Of a DNA stretch of 64,000 bases, positions 34,916-46,372 are shown one piece after another. Positions within the stretch are counted from its first letter, which is position 1, and each line of letters starts with the position of its first letter. The notes beneath the pieces were generated by a model. That model was given only the letters and a program-made list of their open reading frames with translations, had not been told where the DNA came from and searched no databases. This DNA comes from Nemania diffusa (Eukaryota; Ascomycota; Sordariomycetes; Xylariales; Xylariaceae): the NCBI GenBank assembly GCA_038501195.1, contig JBBPUQ010000005.1, positions 1,922,001 to 1,986,000 on the forward strand, written 5' to 3'. Position numbers and translations under genes: made by a program.

Positions 34916-36131
34916 TTTTCCTGTGCTACTGCCCTAGCAACTCTGCAATGGGTGTTTCCAAGATATGGCTTTAAACTGCGTTGAGAGAACAAAGGGTTAG
35001 AGGGCAAGTTATAGGCTCTGGTAGGTTTTGGCAAACAAACAAACCCAAGCCCCCACCAAGGCCGGGATATCCTAGTAACTAGTATTTTTTCTCATTTGCC
35101 TTGAATCAATGAAGCCGTTCATGTAACCATGAGCCAGCTGTCTTTCCAAGGATGTTATCAGTGGTCGAAATCCTTCAATGGTGGTGGCGCAGGTCGTTAG
35201 CTGGTGGGCGATCGATTATCCGGATCTATTAACAAGTTCATTAGTACGTACATCTTTGTAATTGTTTGCTTCTCCTATCACACCGAGCGAGTGGTATTAT
35301 TAGACGTCATGAAATCCACTGATTGACGTGTTGCTTCTGATGTATCAAGGGTATACACGGTGGGTAATCTAATCTTTGAAACAAACCGCCTTTATCTACC
35401 GAATTTACTTAATCTATGCATAGTTACGATAATAGGCCGCGAAGTACGCTGTACCTCCGGACACTCTATTTCGTGCACTTGTCAATGCTTGAGGCCGAGC
35501 CACCGTGTGTAATCACACTGCCACCCAACAAGACCAACAAGACCAAAAATCTAGAAAACTTGATCCCTGTCTTAGTCCAGCTGTTGGTAGTACTATTAGC
35601 TCAGACAAGCAGTCTAGCGTATACAGTATTACAACATTTCCTGAGCAAACCAATCTGCAGAAGAAGCGTGGGAGGGGGTTTCTAATAATAGCTTTTATAA
35701 TGAGACACAGGTAGATAGAGGTAAAGGCTATGCAAACCACGTCTAATAACACATGCTCAACTATATAGTATTTTCTCCCGAACGGATCACAATTAAAGTG
35801 CTATTAGGTTACCTAAGAGATGTTTACAATAAGGAGGTCTATTATAATTTTATAGGAACTAAAATCTCACTTGTCCCACTCGGGCATTTTTCAAGTTTGA
35901 GGCTATTGATGATGGGGCTACAAATACCGACTGGAGATCGGATGGTTTGCTACAATGTAACGGATAACCCCGCAAATGCTAGCTGCGGATTGCTTGGCAT
36001 AAAGGTCCGAAGCATAGTGTTTTGTCCATTATGAATATTCACGGCAATGAACAATCAATGCTAGCTAATAACACTACTGTTGATTTTTATTATTATTTAG
36101 GTTTCTACTCTAGTTCGCGCAAATCGAGAAC
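34916..36131. other. divergent intergenic region
   Basis: 5' flanks of the membrane protein gene (minus) and the reductase-RidA fusion (plus). Short AT-rich frames only; no gene recognised. Confidence 0.5.
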
Positions 36132-37802
36132 ATGGACAAGACTGCAGGCCTTCAACGAAGGCCTAAGCGAATCCTTATCGGCGGGGATACCTTGATCCCT
36201 CGAATGATATCGGGGCTGTGGCAGCTTGCTGGGCACGATGCGGATGTCGACATTAACGTTGCGGCTCAAGAAATGGAGCCCTTGATAGACTCAGGGTTCG
36301 ACTGCTTTGATATGGCTGATCATTACGGGGACGCTGGTAGGGCATTATTAGCCTAGCCATCTGATCTGGTTATCGCTGACGTTGATCATTGAGAGCTCGT
36401 CATCGGTAGATTCCGCGCAACGTCTTCTCGAGATATGCTCGCTTTCACGAAGTGGTGTCCGCCTGAAAATGGTACCAAATCGTTCGAGGCAGCTGAGCAA
36501 GCAGTTAACCTTGCGCTCCATAGAATGGGCCAAGAGAAAATCACTCTGATGCAATGTTCGTCGTCAATCTCACATGCTGTCTCCCACAACGGGTGATCTT
36601 CTAGCACGTGCCGGCTTTTTTGTGTGTGGAACCTGATACGTCGCGTAGATCATATTTGGGATTACTCAGACGATACATACTGGCACAACCTCACCCATCT
36701 TCGCGCAATGCAACAACAGGGAAAGATCAAGCACATCGGGGTCACAAACATTGATGCCGCGCATCTTGAACTGATGATTGATACAGGCTTCGAGATTACC
36801 ACGAACCAGGTCTCCTGTTCCGTACTGGACCAGCGCCTTGTGCGCGGAAGACTAGCATATGTATGCGAGAAGAACAAGGTGGGTGTGTTAGCCTACGGGA
36901 CCCTCCTCGGGGGCTTCCTCAGCGAGAAATGGCTTGGTCAGCCCGAGCCTGCAGACATAGATAAGCTGAACTCGAGTCTTCGAAAATATCTTCGATTCAT
37001 CCAAGCTGCTGGGGGTTGGCGACCCTTTCAAGGGCTACTACTGACTTTGGCGGGAATTGCTCGTGATAAAGGCGTAAGCATTGCTACTGTTGCGATGAGA
37101 TACGTCCTTGATATCCCCGCGGTAAGCGCGATTATCGTTGGCTGTCGACTCACGGAAGAGTCATCCATCTATGTCAATAAAAACCTCGAAGTCTTCTCAT
37201 TTGTATTATCTGAGGACGACCGCGCCCTCATACAAAAGGCACAAGAAGCCCTGTTGGATATCCCTGGCGATTGTGGCGACGAGTATCGGAGACGGCCTTA
37301 TCTAACAGCAGCGGGGGACCTCTCACACCACCTAACAAATGCGCCGAATACCAACCTTGGCACAGCTATTGCCCTTGGTCAGAGGGTAGAGTATTCTACG
37401 GGTAGCCCATGGGAACCCATTGCAGGCTACTGTAGAGCAGTCCGTACGGGTGACCATGTCTACATCTCGGGAACGACAGCCAACAGTCCGATCAATATAG
37501 GCGTCCCGGTTCTTGGGGGCGATTCGGCGCGAAGTCAAACCGTGGCCATCTTAGATATTATCAACCGGGCCGTGAAGGCTCTGGGCGGCACCCTCGCTGA
37601 TGTGGTGCGCACGCGGATCATTGTCAGAAACGAGGCGGATTGCGACGAGGTTAGTAGGGCGCACGGCCAGGTGTTCCGGCACGAGGGTATTCGGCCCTCC
37701 AACACGCTATTCGCAGCCAAGTTGATTGGAGATGAGTATCTCGTGGAAATCGAGGCAGAAGCGCGTCTTGGATTTGGCGGTGTCTTTCGCCTCTCGTCTT
37801 AA
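36132..37802 (+). CDS. aldo-keto reductase fused to a RidA/YjgF-like domain
   Basis: Three exons (36132-36336, 36394-36555, 36649-37802) give 506 residues. Introns of 57 and 93 bp restore what otherwise looks like a broken gene; the second has a GTTCGT donor. Residues 1 to about 350 are an aldo-keto reductase. The catalytic Asp and Tyr are in FDMADHYGDAE, Lys in AFTKWCPPENG, and later elements are LMQYHIWDYSDD, KIKHIGVTN and VGCRLTEESS. The C-terminal 140 residues form a RidA-like domain (GYCRAVRTGDHVYISGTT, ADVVRTRIIVRNEADCDE, LVEIEAEARL). RidA proteins hydrolyse reactive imines/enamines through a conserved Arg before the last strand. Here that position appears to be Lys (LFAAKLIGDEYLVEIEA), so classical deaminase activity is doubtful. 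A plausible role is oxidoreduction of a small carbonyl compound coupled to handling of a reactive product, but the substrate is unknown. Confidence 0.9.
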
Positions 37803-38196
37803 TTGGAGACCTCTATTGTTTGGTAGAGTTAAGCTCTTCTGGCCACAGCTGACCACTGGATAAATGAAGTGTGCAATTGGCTGCTTGTCCAAACCTTGCG
37901 TGATCAATCCCTTCTATTTCCTTATAAATTAGAGCGTTAGAAACCTGAAGCTCCTATTTATAGCAATGAGACATAGGGTGGGTAGTGTGTATGGTTAGTT
38001 GGGAGATGCGGTTAACTACCTAAACTAGACTAGCGAGTGCTTTAGGTGAGGAATAAGTGCCTGCACCCGCGGCCCGCTAGATAAGCAAACGGGCCGGCCT
38101 GGAGAAGTGCAAAGCAGAGAAGGTACGGTACGGTACATGGAGAAGAGGCTTCTATCAGACATCCAGCTGCAACCTTCCTCGTCCGAATTGGCGAAA
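37803..38196. promoter_or_regulatory. upstream region of the PIF1-type helicase gene
   Basis: 394 bp between the reductase stop and the helicase start on the same strand. It contains a triple GGTAC repeat at 38122-38136. No promoter element could be named. Confidence 0.4.
38122..38136. repeat. GGTAC x3 short tandem repeat
   Basis: Three exact 5-bp units directly in front of the helicase gene. Confidence 0.8.
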
Positions 38197-40510
38197 ATGT
38201 CGGCTCCATTTGCAGGTAAGTACCCAGGTACGTCACCCTGATCATTACCTAATTTCGCACAGCCAGCGTTCTGACGAACACGCAGAAGCGCCAGGATTCT
38301 CGCCTAATTCATTCCCCGATTCCGAGCATGCAAGAGCAGGGGCAGCAGATAGGCCGCAACATGTATTCAACACCGAGCCATTTGCTTCCCCGACGAACGA
38401 CGAACAAAAACATGGCGAGCCTCGAAGAAAGCGGCCCCGTACTGAAGTAATCAGCCTGTTAAGCTCAGACGAAGAGGACAGTGGCCCGGCCGAGCGACGG
38501 ACAAGACAGACAAGACAGCCACAGCGCCCGTCACAACACCCTCAAGACCACGATAGCTTTGCTGATTTGGGATATTCCGGCGAACCCGTCTCGACCCCGT
38601 CCAGGCTGGCTGGAGCAGGCCCCGACAGCACAGTCATTCTCGGCACCAGAGGCGACCAGGCCGATCAAAGCGTAGAAGACGATAAGATGAGTTGGAGTGC
38701 TGGACCAAGCCAACAAGCAGGGGGGATTGCCCCCGAATCTTCCATCTCGACTCGAGGTCTCTTCACTCCCTTGGGCAGTCCTGAGCCACAGCCCATAGAT
38801 CAAGACGGCGCATATCAAGAACCCCCGCCTCGGATGCCTATCCCCGTCAAGGAACCCCCACTTTGCCCAGAGCAAGCCGAATTGGTTGACATCATCTTGT
38901 CCGGCCGGAACGTCTTCTATACTGGATCGGCAGGGTGTGGCAAATCTACTGTCCTCAAGGCCTTCACGAGACGCCTACGCGACAGAGGGCTACAGGTCGA
39001 CATTGTAGCACCCACAGGTATCTCGGCCCTCGGCGTTGGCGGCTCCACGACATTCGTCTACGCCGGCTGGAGTTTGAGTAGCTTCAAGCAGACACTAGCC
39101 AAGCTCCGAGGCGGAGCGCATCGGAGATACATCCGAAAGCGATTGAGGGATACGGATGTCTTAGTCATTGATGAGATAAGTAGTAAGTGGCGTCTGGCGA
39201 GGTTCTATCCCCTGCCCTGTGCTAGCCATTTTCAGGAGTACAAAGACTCACGCTGGGGCTAAAGCGATGCCACAAGAGGTAACTTCACTCAATGGTGCAA
39301 CTGCTGACCCCCAAATGCTGTAGTGGTGGAGAACTTTCATTTTGAACGACTCAACGCCGTGATGCAAGAAGCTCGGAGTTCATATGAACCCTTTGGCGGC
39401 GCGCAGATTGTGGTCACTGGCGATTTCCACCAGCTACCTCCCGTGAAGCCTTTTGAGCATTGTCTCCATTGCGGGGAAGAACTTATCGCGAATCGATCGG
39501 AAGACTCGTATACATGCAAGACACATGGCGTTTTCCGCGACGAGGATAAATGGGCATTTAAGAGCGAAACGTGGGGCCTATGCAACTTTGTATATTTCCA
39601 TCTTAAAACGATCCACCGGCAGAACGATGAGGTTTTCATCAAGATTCTGCAGAAATGTCGAATCGGCCAGCCTTTGACCGGTGATGATACAGATCTACTT
39701 ATGAACCACCCATGCATGTCCGGAAATGCGACGAAGCTTTATGCGAGGCGAGACGAGGTTCGTAGAGAGAACCAAAAACGCTTCGCCAAGCTCTTGTCAG
39801 AGAAGCATTCTTACCCCTGCGTGGATGAATTCAATATGAACCCCGAACATTATAATCTCGAGAGGCATACCAGGCGCGCACCCGATGGATCATTAGAGAC
39901 GCTCAAAGACCATCGTTATGAGGCACTAGTTGAGTTCAAGAGAGGTATGCTGGTCGTTCTCCTCACCAATTTAGATCTCAGCCAAAAGCTCTGCAACGGA
40001 AGCCAGGGTATCATTTGTGGCTACGAGGACTTCGACCCCCAAAAGCTTCCAAGATTGCCCAATAAGAAGGAGCCTTCGCCAGAAAACGGAATCCACGGTG
40101 ATTATGCGGAGATGAGAGAGATGCATATTCGAACATTCCTGGACCGAAGGGGTATCACCAAGAAGGTCTGGCCGATTGTCAAATTCCACAACGGTACCGT
40201 GCGGACTATATACGCAGATTGCTCGATACACACCCTAGGGAATAAGGAACCTTATAGTATCCTGAGCAGAACCCAAATCCCTCTGGCTCCGGCGTGGGCC
40301 ATGTCGATTCACAAGAGCCAAAGTCTTACGCTCGACCGCGTCATCGTTGATCTCACCCGGGCTTGGGAAGAAGGCCAGGTTTATGTTGCTCTCTCCCGAG
40401 CAACAACCCTGACCGGCCTCAAGATCGAGGGAGATCCGAGGGGTTTGTCAGTTGGTAAGGGCGGGAACTCCGAAGTCAGGAAGTTCCACATGGAAAAATT
40501 CGGGATATGA
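38197..40510 (+). CDS. PIF1-type DNA helicase with SUMO-interacting-like motif
   Basis: Three exons (38197-38215, 38286-39182, 39324-40510) give 700 residues. The first exon is only 19 bp (MSAPFA); it is chosen because a GTAAGT donor and a CTGAC-CGCAG acceptor keep the frame into AEAPGFSPNSF. Residues 1-215 are disordered and contain VISLLSSDEED, a good match to an acidic SUMO-interacting motif. The SF1B helicase core follows: Walker A in GSAGCGKSTVLKAF, Walker B in DVLVIDEIS, motif III VTGDFHQLPP, then motifs LCNGSQGII, MSIHKSQSLTLDRVIVDL and VYVALSRATTLTGL. A small Cys-rich insert (CLHCGEELI...CKTHGVF) after motif III may bind zinc. PIF1 helicases unwind DNA 5'-3' and act on replication forks, telomeres and G-quadruplexes. 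No nuclease or Rep domain is fused, so it is not an obvious Helitron product. Confidence 0.9.
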
Positions 40511-41235
40511 TCATAGGAACTGGTTGCTTCTGTTTGTTTAATTTTCTGTAATACGTTCGCGCCAGCAGGCAGGGAGTTGTGGACATAGTATAGCAAGGGT
40601 AGAAATTCTCATGACCCAACAAGCTTTGCTTTATAGCGGGTATCTAGAATAGGGTAGGGTCAACGGAAACTGGAGGATTGCGATGGTTATGAATATGGCT
40701 TAGATAGGTAGTGAGACAGTGTGTATTGACGCCAGGCGTTTGCCTTTGCCATACAGTAAGTATATCCCCAGACAAACATGTGGCCTCCTTGCTTCACCAC
40801 ACAGCCACACACGCTGGATTCTAAAGCTCTTTCTTCTGTATCACTTTAGCGTTTTGCCTAGTCTCTAGATTTTTCGTGACCTATCGCATATGAAGGTGTA
40901 CGAAGACGACGACTTCGGGTAATTACAGGGTCCCGTTACGCCTCCCTACATGTCTCGGTTTGTTTTCTCGCTTGATACAAACCAGTAGAGAGTAATTGTA
41001 AATCCGATTCACCAAATTGCAGGATAAGGGTGTGCATGAAAGATGATAGCGAGAAAGTCGTCCCATGAAATGACGATATGAGTGCGACGCCCGGGATTCC
41101 CATTATAACTTACTAACCGGGGATGATGGTAAAAGCTATATTGCAATAATATGTCTTCGCCAATTATACACCGAGAACCTATTCGTTCCGCATCGTAAAT
41201 ACACCTTAACACCTCACCTACTTCTAAGACATCTT
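40511..41235. other. convergent intergenic region
   Basis: 3' flanks of the helicase (plus) and the DUF1996 gene (minus). Nothing recognised. Confidence 0.5.
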
Positions 41236-42833
41236 TTATTTATCTACAGGCATGCCACCGGGAAGTTCCGTCAACCCTGCAAGTGACAAAGTTAGCCCCG
41301 TGTCCTGAATAGCACTGGATGGAATTAGAAGCAGTCATCACGGATACACTTACAGCCGTCAATATTCTCATTGACACTAGTCTGCACAGAACACTGATTT
41401 CCTTGTTGGATATTCTGGCTCTTCAGCGCCGGGCAGTTGATGTTGCAGTTGGTGTCCATGGCCTTCTGTAAGGCGTCGCCTTTCCATCCGAATACGTAAT
41501 CTCCGTGGTTTCCGTAACCTTGGGCCTACTTAGTTGACATGTACGGGGAATATATTTAAGGCCACTAAGGTAAAGCTTACCTGTCTTGTCGCCAAAGCTC
41601 CAGACGAAGGGCTGGGAGCCGTCGGCCGGCCAGTCCGCCTTGTTGTTGAACTGGGTCGTGTCCCATATCACCTCGTAGAATAGCTGTGGGATCTTGACTG
41701 GGTGAGTCGCCGGGCACTACGATGTTCGGAGTTAGCAATTGCCATTTAGAGTACAATTTACACGTAAGAAGAAAATACGACCGAGAATTACTTACGGGTC
41801 CATTACTCTCGAACGTTCCGCTCGATGGGTATGCAACGTGGCTTGCGTGGTCTGGCGGGTCCAGGGTCTTGCCGTCCCAGCAACTGTAGGACAGCCATTA
41901 GCTCAGCAAAGAAAGTAAAAGCGATATTTCACGATGGAAGAAAGAACCCGAGGCGACTCACGTCGGAAAGCGCACGTTCACCATGATGCCTGCCGGGCAG
42001 GGTTGCTTGGGGAAATACGCCGTCTCGCCAGTGCGCGTGAGCGGATCTTTGAGGCATGTGAACGTGAGCTGGCGCGGGACCTTGCTCGCGTCGCGGTTGT
42101 TCGGGTCGCCGACAATCATACGGAAACCCTTTTGCAAACCATGGTCAGCACGGAATCTTCAGCGAAAAGCACAAGCACTAGAGATAATTTGCTTGGCGGA
42201 CGGGGAGCACCTACGGGCTTAAATGCGGTCACTTTCCCCTGGCCGCTGATAACTGGCGTGTAGTACACCGTCATACCGCCCTTGGATGCCTCAAACCCGA
42301 CGTTGCCCTTCTGCGGCACGCGCTTAAACGTTCCATTGCGGGCTTGGAAGTACAATACTGCTGTCTGCTCTTCGTAAGCTCCGCTCGCTTCTGCTGTGCC
42401 TCACTAGGACTTTGGAGAAATAAAGCTAAACGTTAGTATCAAGATGCTTCACATACTAAGAAGAGGTTAGCATAGTATCAACATTGCGACTAGGGAAGCA
42501 CTTTACCCCAGTAATTTGAGAAATCCTCCGCAAAGGTGCAAGTAGTGCACGTCGCTTGCGAGGGAATGTCGACCGTCGCCGGGTCCATCGAAGGCTTGAA
42601 AGCATTCTGTCCGACACGCGTTAGTCAACATGCAACTCTCCTCACTATATCCACCCGAGCCCACATACGCCTCCTATAATCTGGTGCAGATGCGGACTGC
42701 CCGTCACACCGGGGTTGACTAGAGGGTCGAGACGCTCGACCACGAGCTGGGAGCATGAGAATCGAAGAAGAGCCAAGACATCCGGCACAAGCAGCGCCAG
42801 CCCGGCAGCGGCGTATCGATTTTGAAGCTGCAT
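41236..42833 (-). CDS. secreted DUF1996 domain protein
   Basis: Eight small exons (42833-42669, 42606-42507, 42393-42215, 42128-41962, 41883-41796, 41716-41581, 41518-41354, 41276-41236) join to 346 residues. The start MQLQNRYAAAGLALLVPDVL forms a signal peptide. The family core follows at once: LRFSCSQLVVERLDPLVNPG and SPHLHQIIGG, then VPRQLTFTCLKDPLT, CPAGIMVNVRFPTCWDGKTL, DHASHVAYPSSG, CPATHPVKIPQLFYEVIW and YGNHGDYVFGWKGDAL, ending with ELPGG. DUF1996 proteins are fungal, usually secreted and of unknown activity; conserved Cys, His and Asp residues suggest a metal- or sugar-related role. The acceptor of exon 3 is the least certain; I used 42393, which adds EASGAYEEQ to the typical NYWTAVLYF stretch. 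A later acceptor would shorten the protein. Confidence 0.88.
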
Positions 42834-44468
42834 TTTGAAGATTGCTTCTCAACAGCACAGCGACAGAACCAGGGGGTCGGAAGTTGGCACACTGAGCGGC
42901 AGGCGAGTCGGGGTGGACGTCGACTAATATAGATTTGCGCTCAGGGGCCTGAATTGCCGAGATCTTGTATGTACATAACTCATACCGGCCATTGTGATAG
43001 TATTAAAAAGTCGACCGTCGTGTAGGAACGCGACGGTTAAAATAAGGTTGTATCCGCATTACCCGGTAATAGAGAACCCACGGCTAGCGCAGATCAATCG
43101 GGCAATTCGGTGCTCTATTGACTACCGGAATAGGATATTGATAAACATCTAAGTCATGATGGCCTTGTCGGGGGTTTGCTAGTAATACTCCATGCTCATG
43201 CCGCGCAGCTCGGTAACGCACGGCAGTATATAGGAGCTCTGCCATGCGTCCACTCCCCCTGATCTATTCGCAATGTGATATCAGGGGACACCGGAGTTCG
43301 AGAATTAAATATAGATTTCTTAAGGGCTGCTTTTGCTCTGCGTTTAGATATTCATTCTCAAGCATTAAAGATGTGCTACGAGCGAGGTGGTTTGCCAAGG
43401 ATAATACCGTGTAGGGCACTCCATACCATTACGACATATAAGAACTAGATATCCTAGGTTATTATAGTCGGACTTCTCTCAGAACGGAAACTTAAATAAA
43501 ACGAATTATAGCAGTCTACTCTAATATCCCTGACAGCTAATGTTGGGCGATATGAAATTTTACTTTCTAGCTAACCACCTGCAACGACGACAACCTACAA
43601 GCTCAGGGGTATGCAGGTTAACGGGTATTTGATTCTAAAATAAGTTAAGTTCGAGAACATCACAAGGCTTCGTGTAATGCAATGGACAGAGAATTAATAT
43701 AATTTAAATTTTAGTAGCGCAGTGTAGGACCATAATCTTCTAACACATGACAAGCGACTTTTTCACCTCTTAGCTTAGCCGGCAAGCTACAATTTATTTA
43801 TGGGTTTCCTTCACACGGATTGGCCTGCTAGTTCTCGATGCCTTCAAATAGTACATCTGATTGATCCTGAATTAGCGATGGAATAATGAAGGCATTAGTG
43901 CAACCATGTTTCAAGATTTTTGTGACATGTAATTGCGGAGTGCTTCAACTCCGTTGTGTGGCCGCCCCAACTGTAATATGGGCAGAGGTTCTTAAGATAT
44001 TTTATAGTTGTTTGAACATGTTACAAGCTTACGAAATGTCATGGCGCAGTTAAGACAACCTATAGATATTGAAATGCGACATTTCTACCTTAACTGCGGT
44101 ACTTGCGACAGTATTAAGTTTTGTTAGGGCCTGGGCCGCCTAGCCACTGTAGGGTCTATCACAAGGATGATTTCAAGTATTTCTTAGAGAGATATATCGA
44201 GATTGACTTACATGGTAGTCTTAGAAGGCTAGTGTGCTTACCGTTTAAGGTGCAGGGAGGTGAGGTTAATTATAGAATATGAAAAGGGGCTTGACCTATA
44301 ACGCTAAAGGGCATCAAGATAGCGACTCTTTTCTGTATTCAGGCGTACGAATGTGTTTAACATGGTCAAAAGTTTCACTGAAGTGATACGTTAATACTGA
44401 ACTGACAGTTATATATTCCATATAATATTTATGTATATATGAGCGAGGGCTACTGTAGCTGTTACTCT
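42834..44468. other. intergenic, AT-rich toward the right
   Basis: About 1.6 kb between the DUF1996 start and the 3' end of the ligase gene. From about 43300 it is AT-rich with no coding signal, possibly a decayed repeat. Confidence 0.5.
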
Positions 44469-46372
44469 TCAAGCTAGCTTTGAATCTGCAGGTTTCCTAT
44501 CACCAACTTCCTTAGTCGCGAGATCTCTCAGTTGCTTCCGCAAGATTTTGCCAGACTAAATGCCACATTAGTTTCGCTCGCTCCTCGGTATCTGTACTAG
44601 ACTTACCGGGTTCTTTGGGATGGCATCAATGAACTTCACGCCACCTTTTAACCACTTATAGCGAGTAACACGCGGCTCTAGCCACTTCGCGATCTCCTGC
44701 TCTGTTACCTTTACTGTAGGATTTGGGACGACGTATGCGCGCGGGAGTTCATTCCCATTGATGGTTACGCCAACGACGGCTACATCTGTAATCGCGGCAT
44801 TATCAAGTAAGACCGCCTCCAGTTCAGCCGGCGCTACTTGATTTCCCTTTACTTTAATGAGCTCTTTAATCCGATCCACAACGTGCAATTTTCCCCCAGC
44901 CTCATACTTATCGATATAAGCGATATCGCCTGTCTTGAGCCAGCGCGTTCCATCGGGATCAATGTGTATGGTGCTCGCGGTAGCTTCTGGCTTGCCCCAG
45001 TAGCCCTTCATCATGATCGGACCCGAGACCCAGAGTTCACCCTTTTTATTAGCACTCGTGATCTCTCCAGAACCATCCGTTGCTATTATCTTTGCTTTAC
45101 AGTTTGGAACAATCTCGCCCACTGCTGATGTTCGGCGAATTTCGGTTGGGTGCCAAGACGAAGCCGTGCAAGTTAACTCGGTCATACCCCACCCTTGTCG
45201 GACTATGACCTTATTTTCTGGCCACAACTTCGATAACTCATCGCAAATTTCGAGGCCGAGGGGAGCAGCTCCACTGCTTACACTCTGTACACTGCTCAGA
45301 TCGTACTCCCGTGTCGAGGAATGCTTCGCAAGTGTGACGATAATAGGCGGGACTGCTACTATGTGTGAAATGCGGTAGTCCTGAATGTGTTGCAGCATCT
45401 TCGCAAAGTCGAAAGACGGCATCACATAAACCGGGAGTCCTGAGTGTGGGACACTTGAGGCAAAGTATGTCTGGCCATATGCGTGATAGCAAGGCAAGAA
45501 GCAGAGGTGGCGGTAAGTCTTCCTCTTCTCGGTGATCTCGGGATCTAACTCCTCCAAGAAATTCACTTGTACACAGTTGGCGACGTAGGCATAGTGAGAT
45601 ACTTCAACGCCCTTGGGAACACCGGTTGTTCCCGAGCTGTAATTTAAGCAGCACGTAGTCGCTTTCGGGTCTCTCGGCTCAACCCAATCGAACTTGGTAG
45701 CATCGAGTTCCGACGCAAGAAGGCTCGTCCAGTGCCGAGACCCTAGACGAGCCTTTCCTTGTTGCTTATCTAACCCCGTAGCATCAAAACTGTACACACG
45801 GTTCTTAGGTAGGCCAACCTGCTGGGCAGCCTCCATAGCAATCTCCATGCTGGAGTCGGCAGCGATAAGGATGTAGGCCCCGCTGTCCTTTAGCTGATAG
45901 GCAAGCTCACGAGCGACGAAGGTTGGGTTTGCGCCAGTAAATATACCGCCTGCCATGAGGACACCCATGAAGACAGAGGGGAAGAACAAATTGTTTCCTG
46001 AGAAAAGTAGCACGCTACGGCACTCCGGAATTAGTTTCTCACTGTTAGTTAATGTGCTTGGGAGAAGATGATCTCTACTATATGGTTCTAGCTCTCATAA
46101 AAGCTTTCATACTCTTAAAATGACTAGACCAGGAAGATAATGATTTAGATAATGACTTACCGGTCACCCGTCTTCAAACCCGCCCGCTGCAATCCCAATG
46201 CTATCCGCTTCGCCCATAATCGGTAGCCAGCTCGCGTGATAATCCGACTTTTCGGATGATCCGGGTCAATGAACTGGGGCGAGTCGGGTAGAGGACCAAA
46301 CGAGGAACCAAATACCCATTTTGGTAGAGAGCAAACTGGGATTGGAGTCTCCCACCTAGAGGGAATGACCAT
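44469..46372 (-). CDS. 4-coumarate-CoA-ligase-like acyl-adenylate-forming enzyme
   Basis: Three exons (46372-46161, 46014-44607, 44555-44469) give 568 residues, normal for the ANL superfamily. Core motifs are complete: A3 in NYSSGTTGVPKGVEVSH, the acyl pocket region QTYFASSVPHSG, A5 in QGWGMTELT, A7 in WLKTGDIAYID, A8 in DRIKELIKVKGNQVAPAELE and the A10 lysine in PKNPSGKILRKQLR, which spans the last intron. Such enzymes activate an aromatic or fatty acid with ATP and join it to CoA. Fungal members are often peroxisomal. The tail reads ADSKLA, so an SKL tripeptide sits one residue short of the C-terminus and would not be a standard PTS1. No signal peptide. Substrate unknown; it stands alone, not in an obvious cluster. 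Confidence 0.93.

Noticed and set aside
36337..36648. Apparent frameshift/pseudogene in the aldo-keto reductase
   Set aside because: Two introns (57 and 93 bp) restore GDAELVIGRF and LMQYHIWDYSDD, and the exon sum is a multiple of three.
38197..40510. Helitron Rep-helicase
   Set aside because: No Rep or nuclease domain, no Helitron ends; a stand-alone PIF1-type helicase fits.
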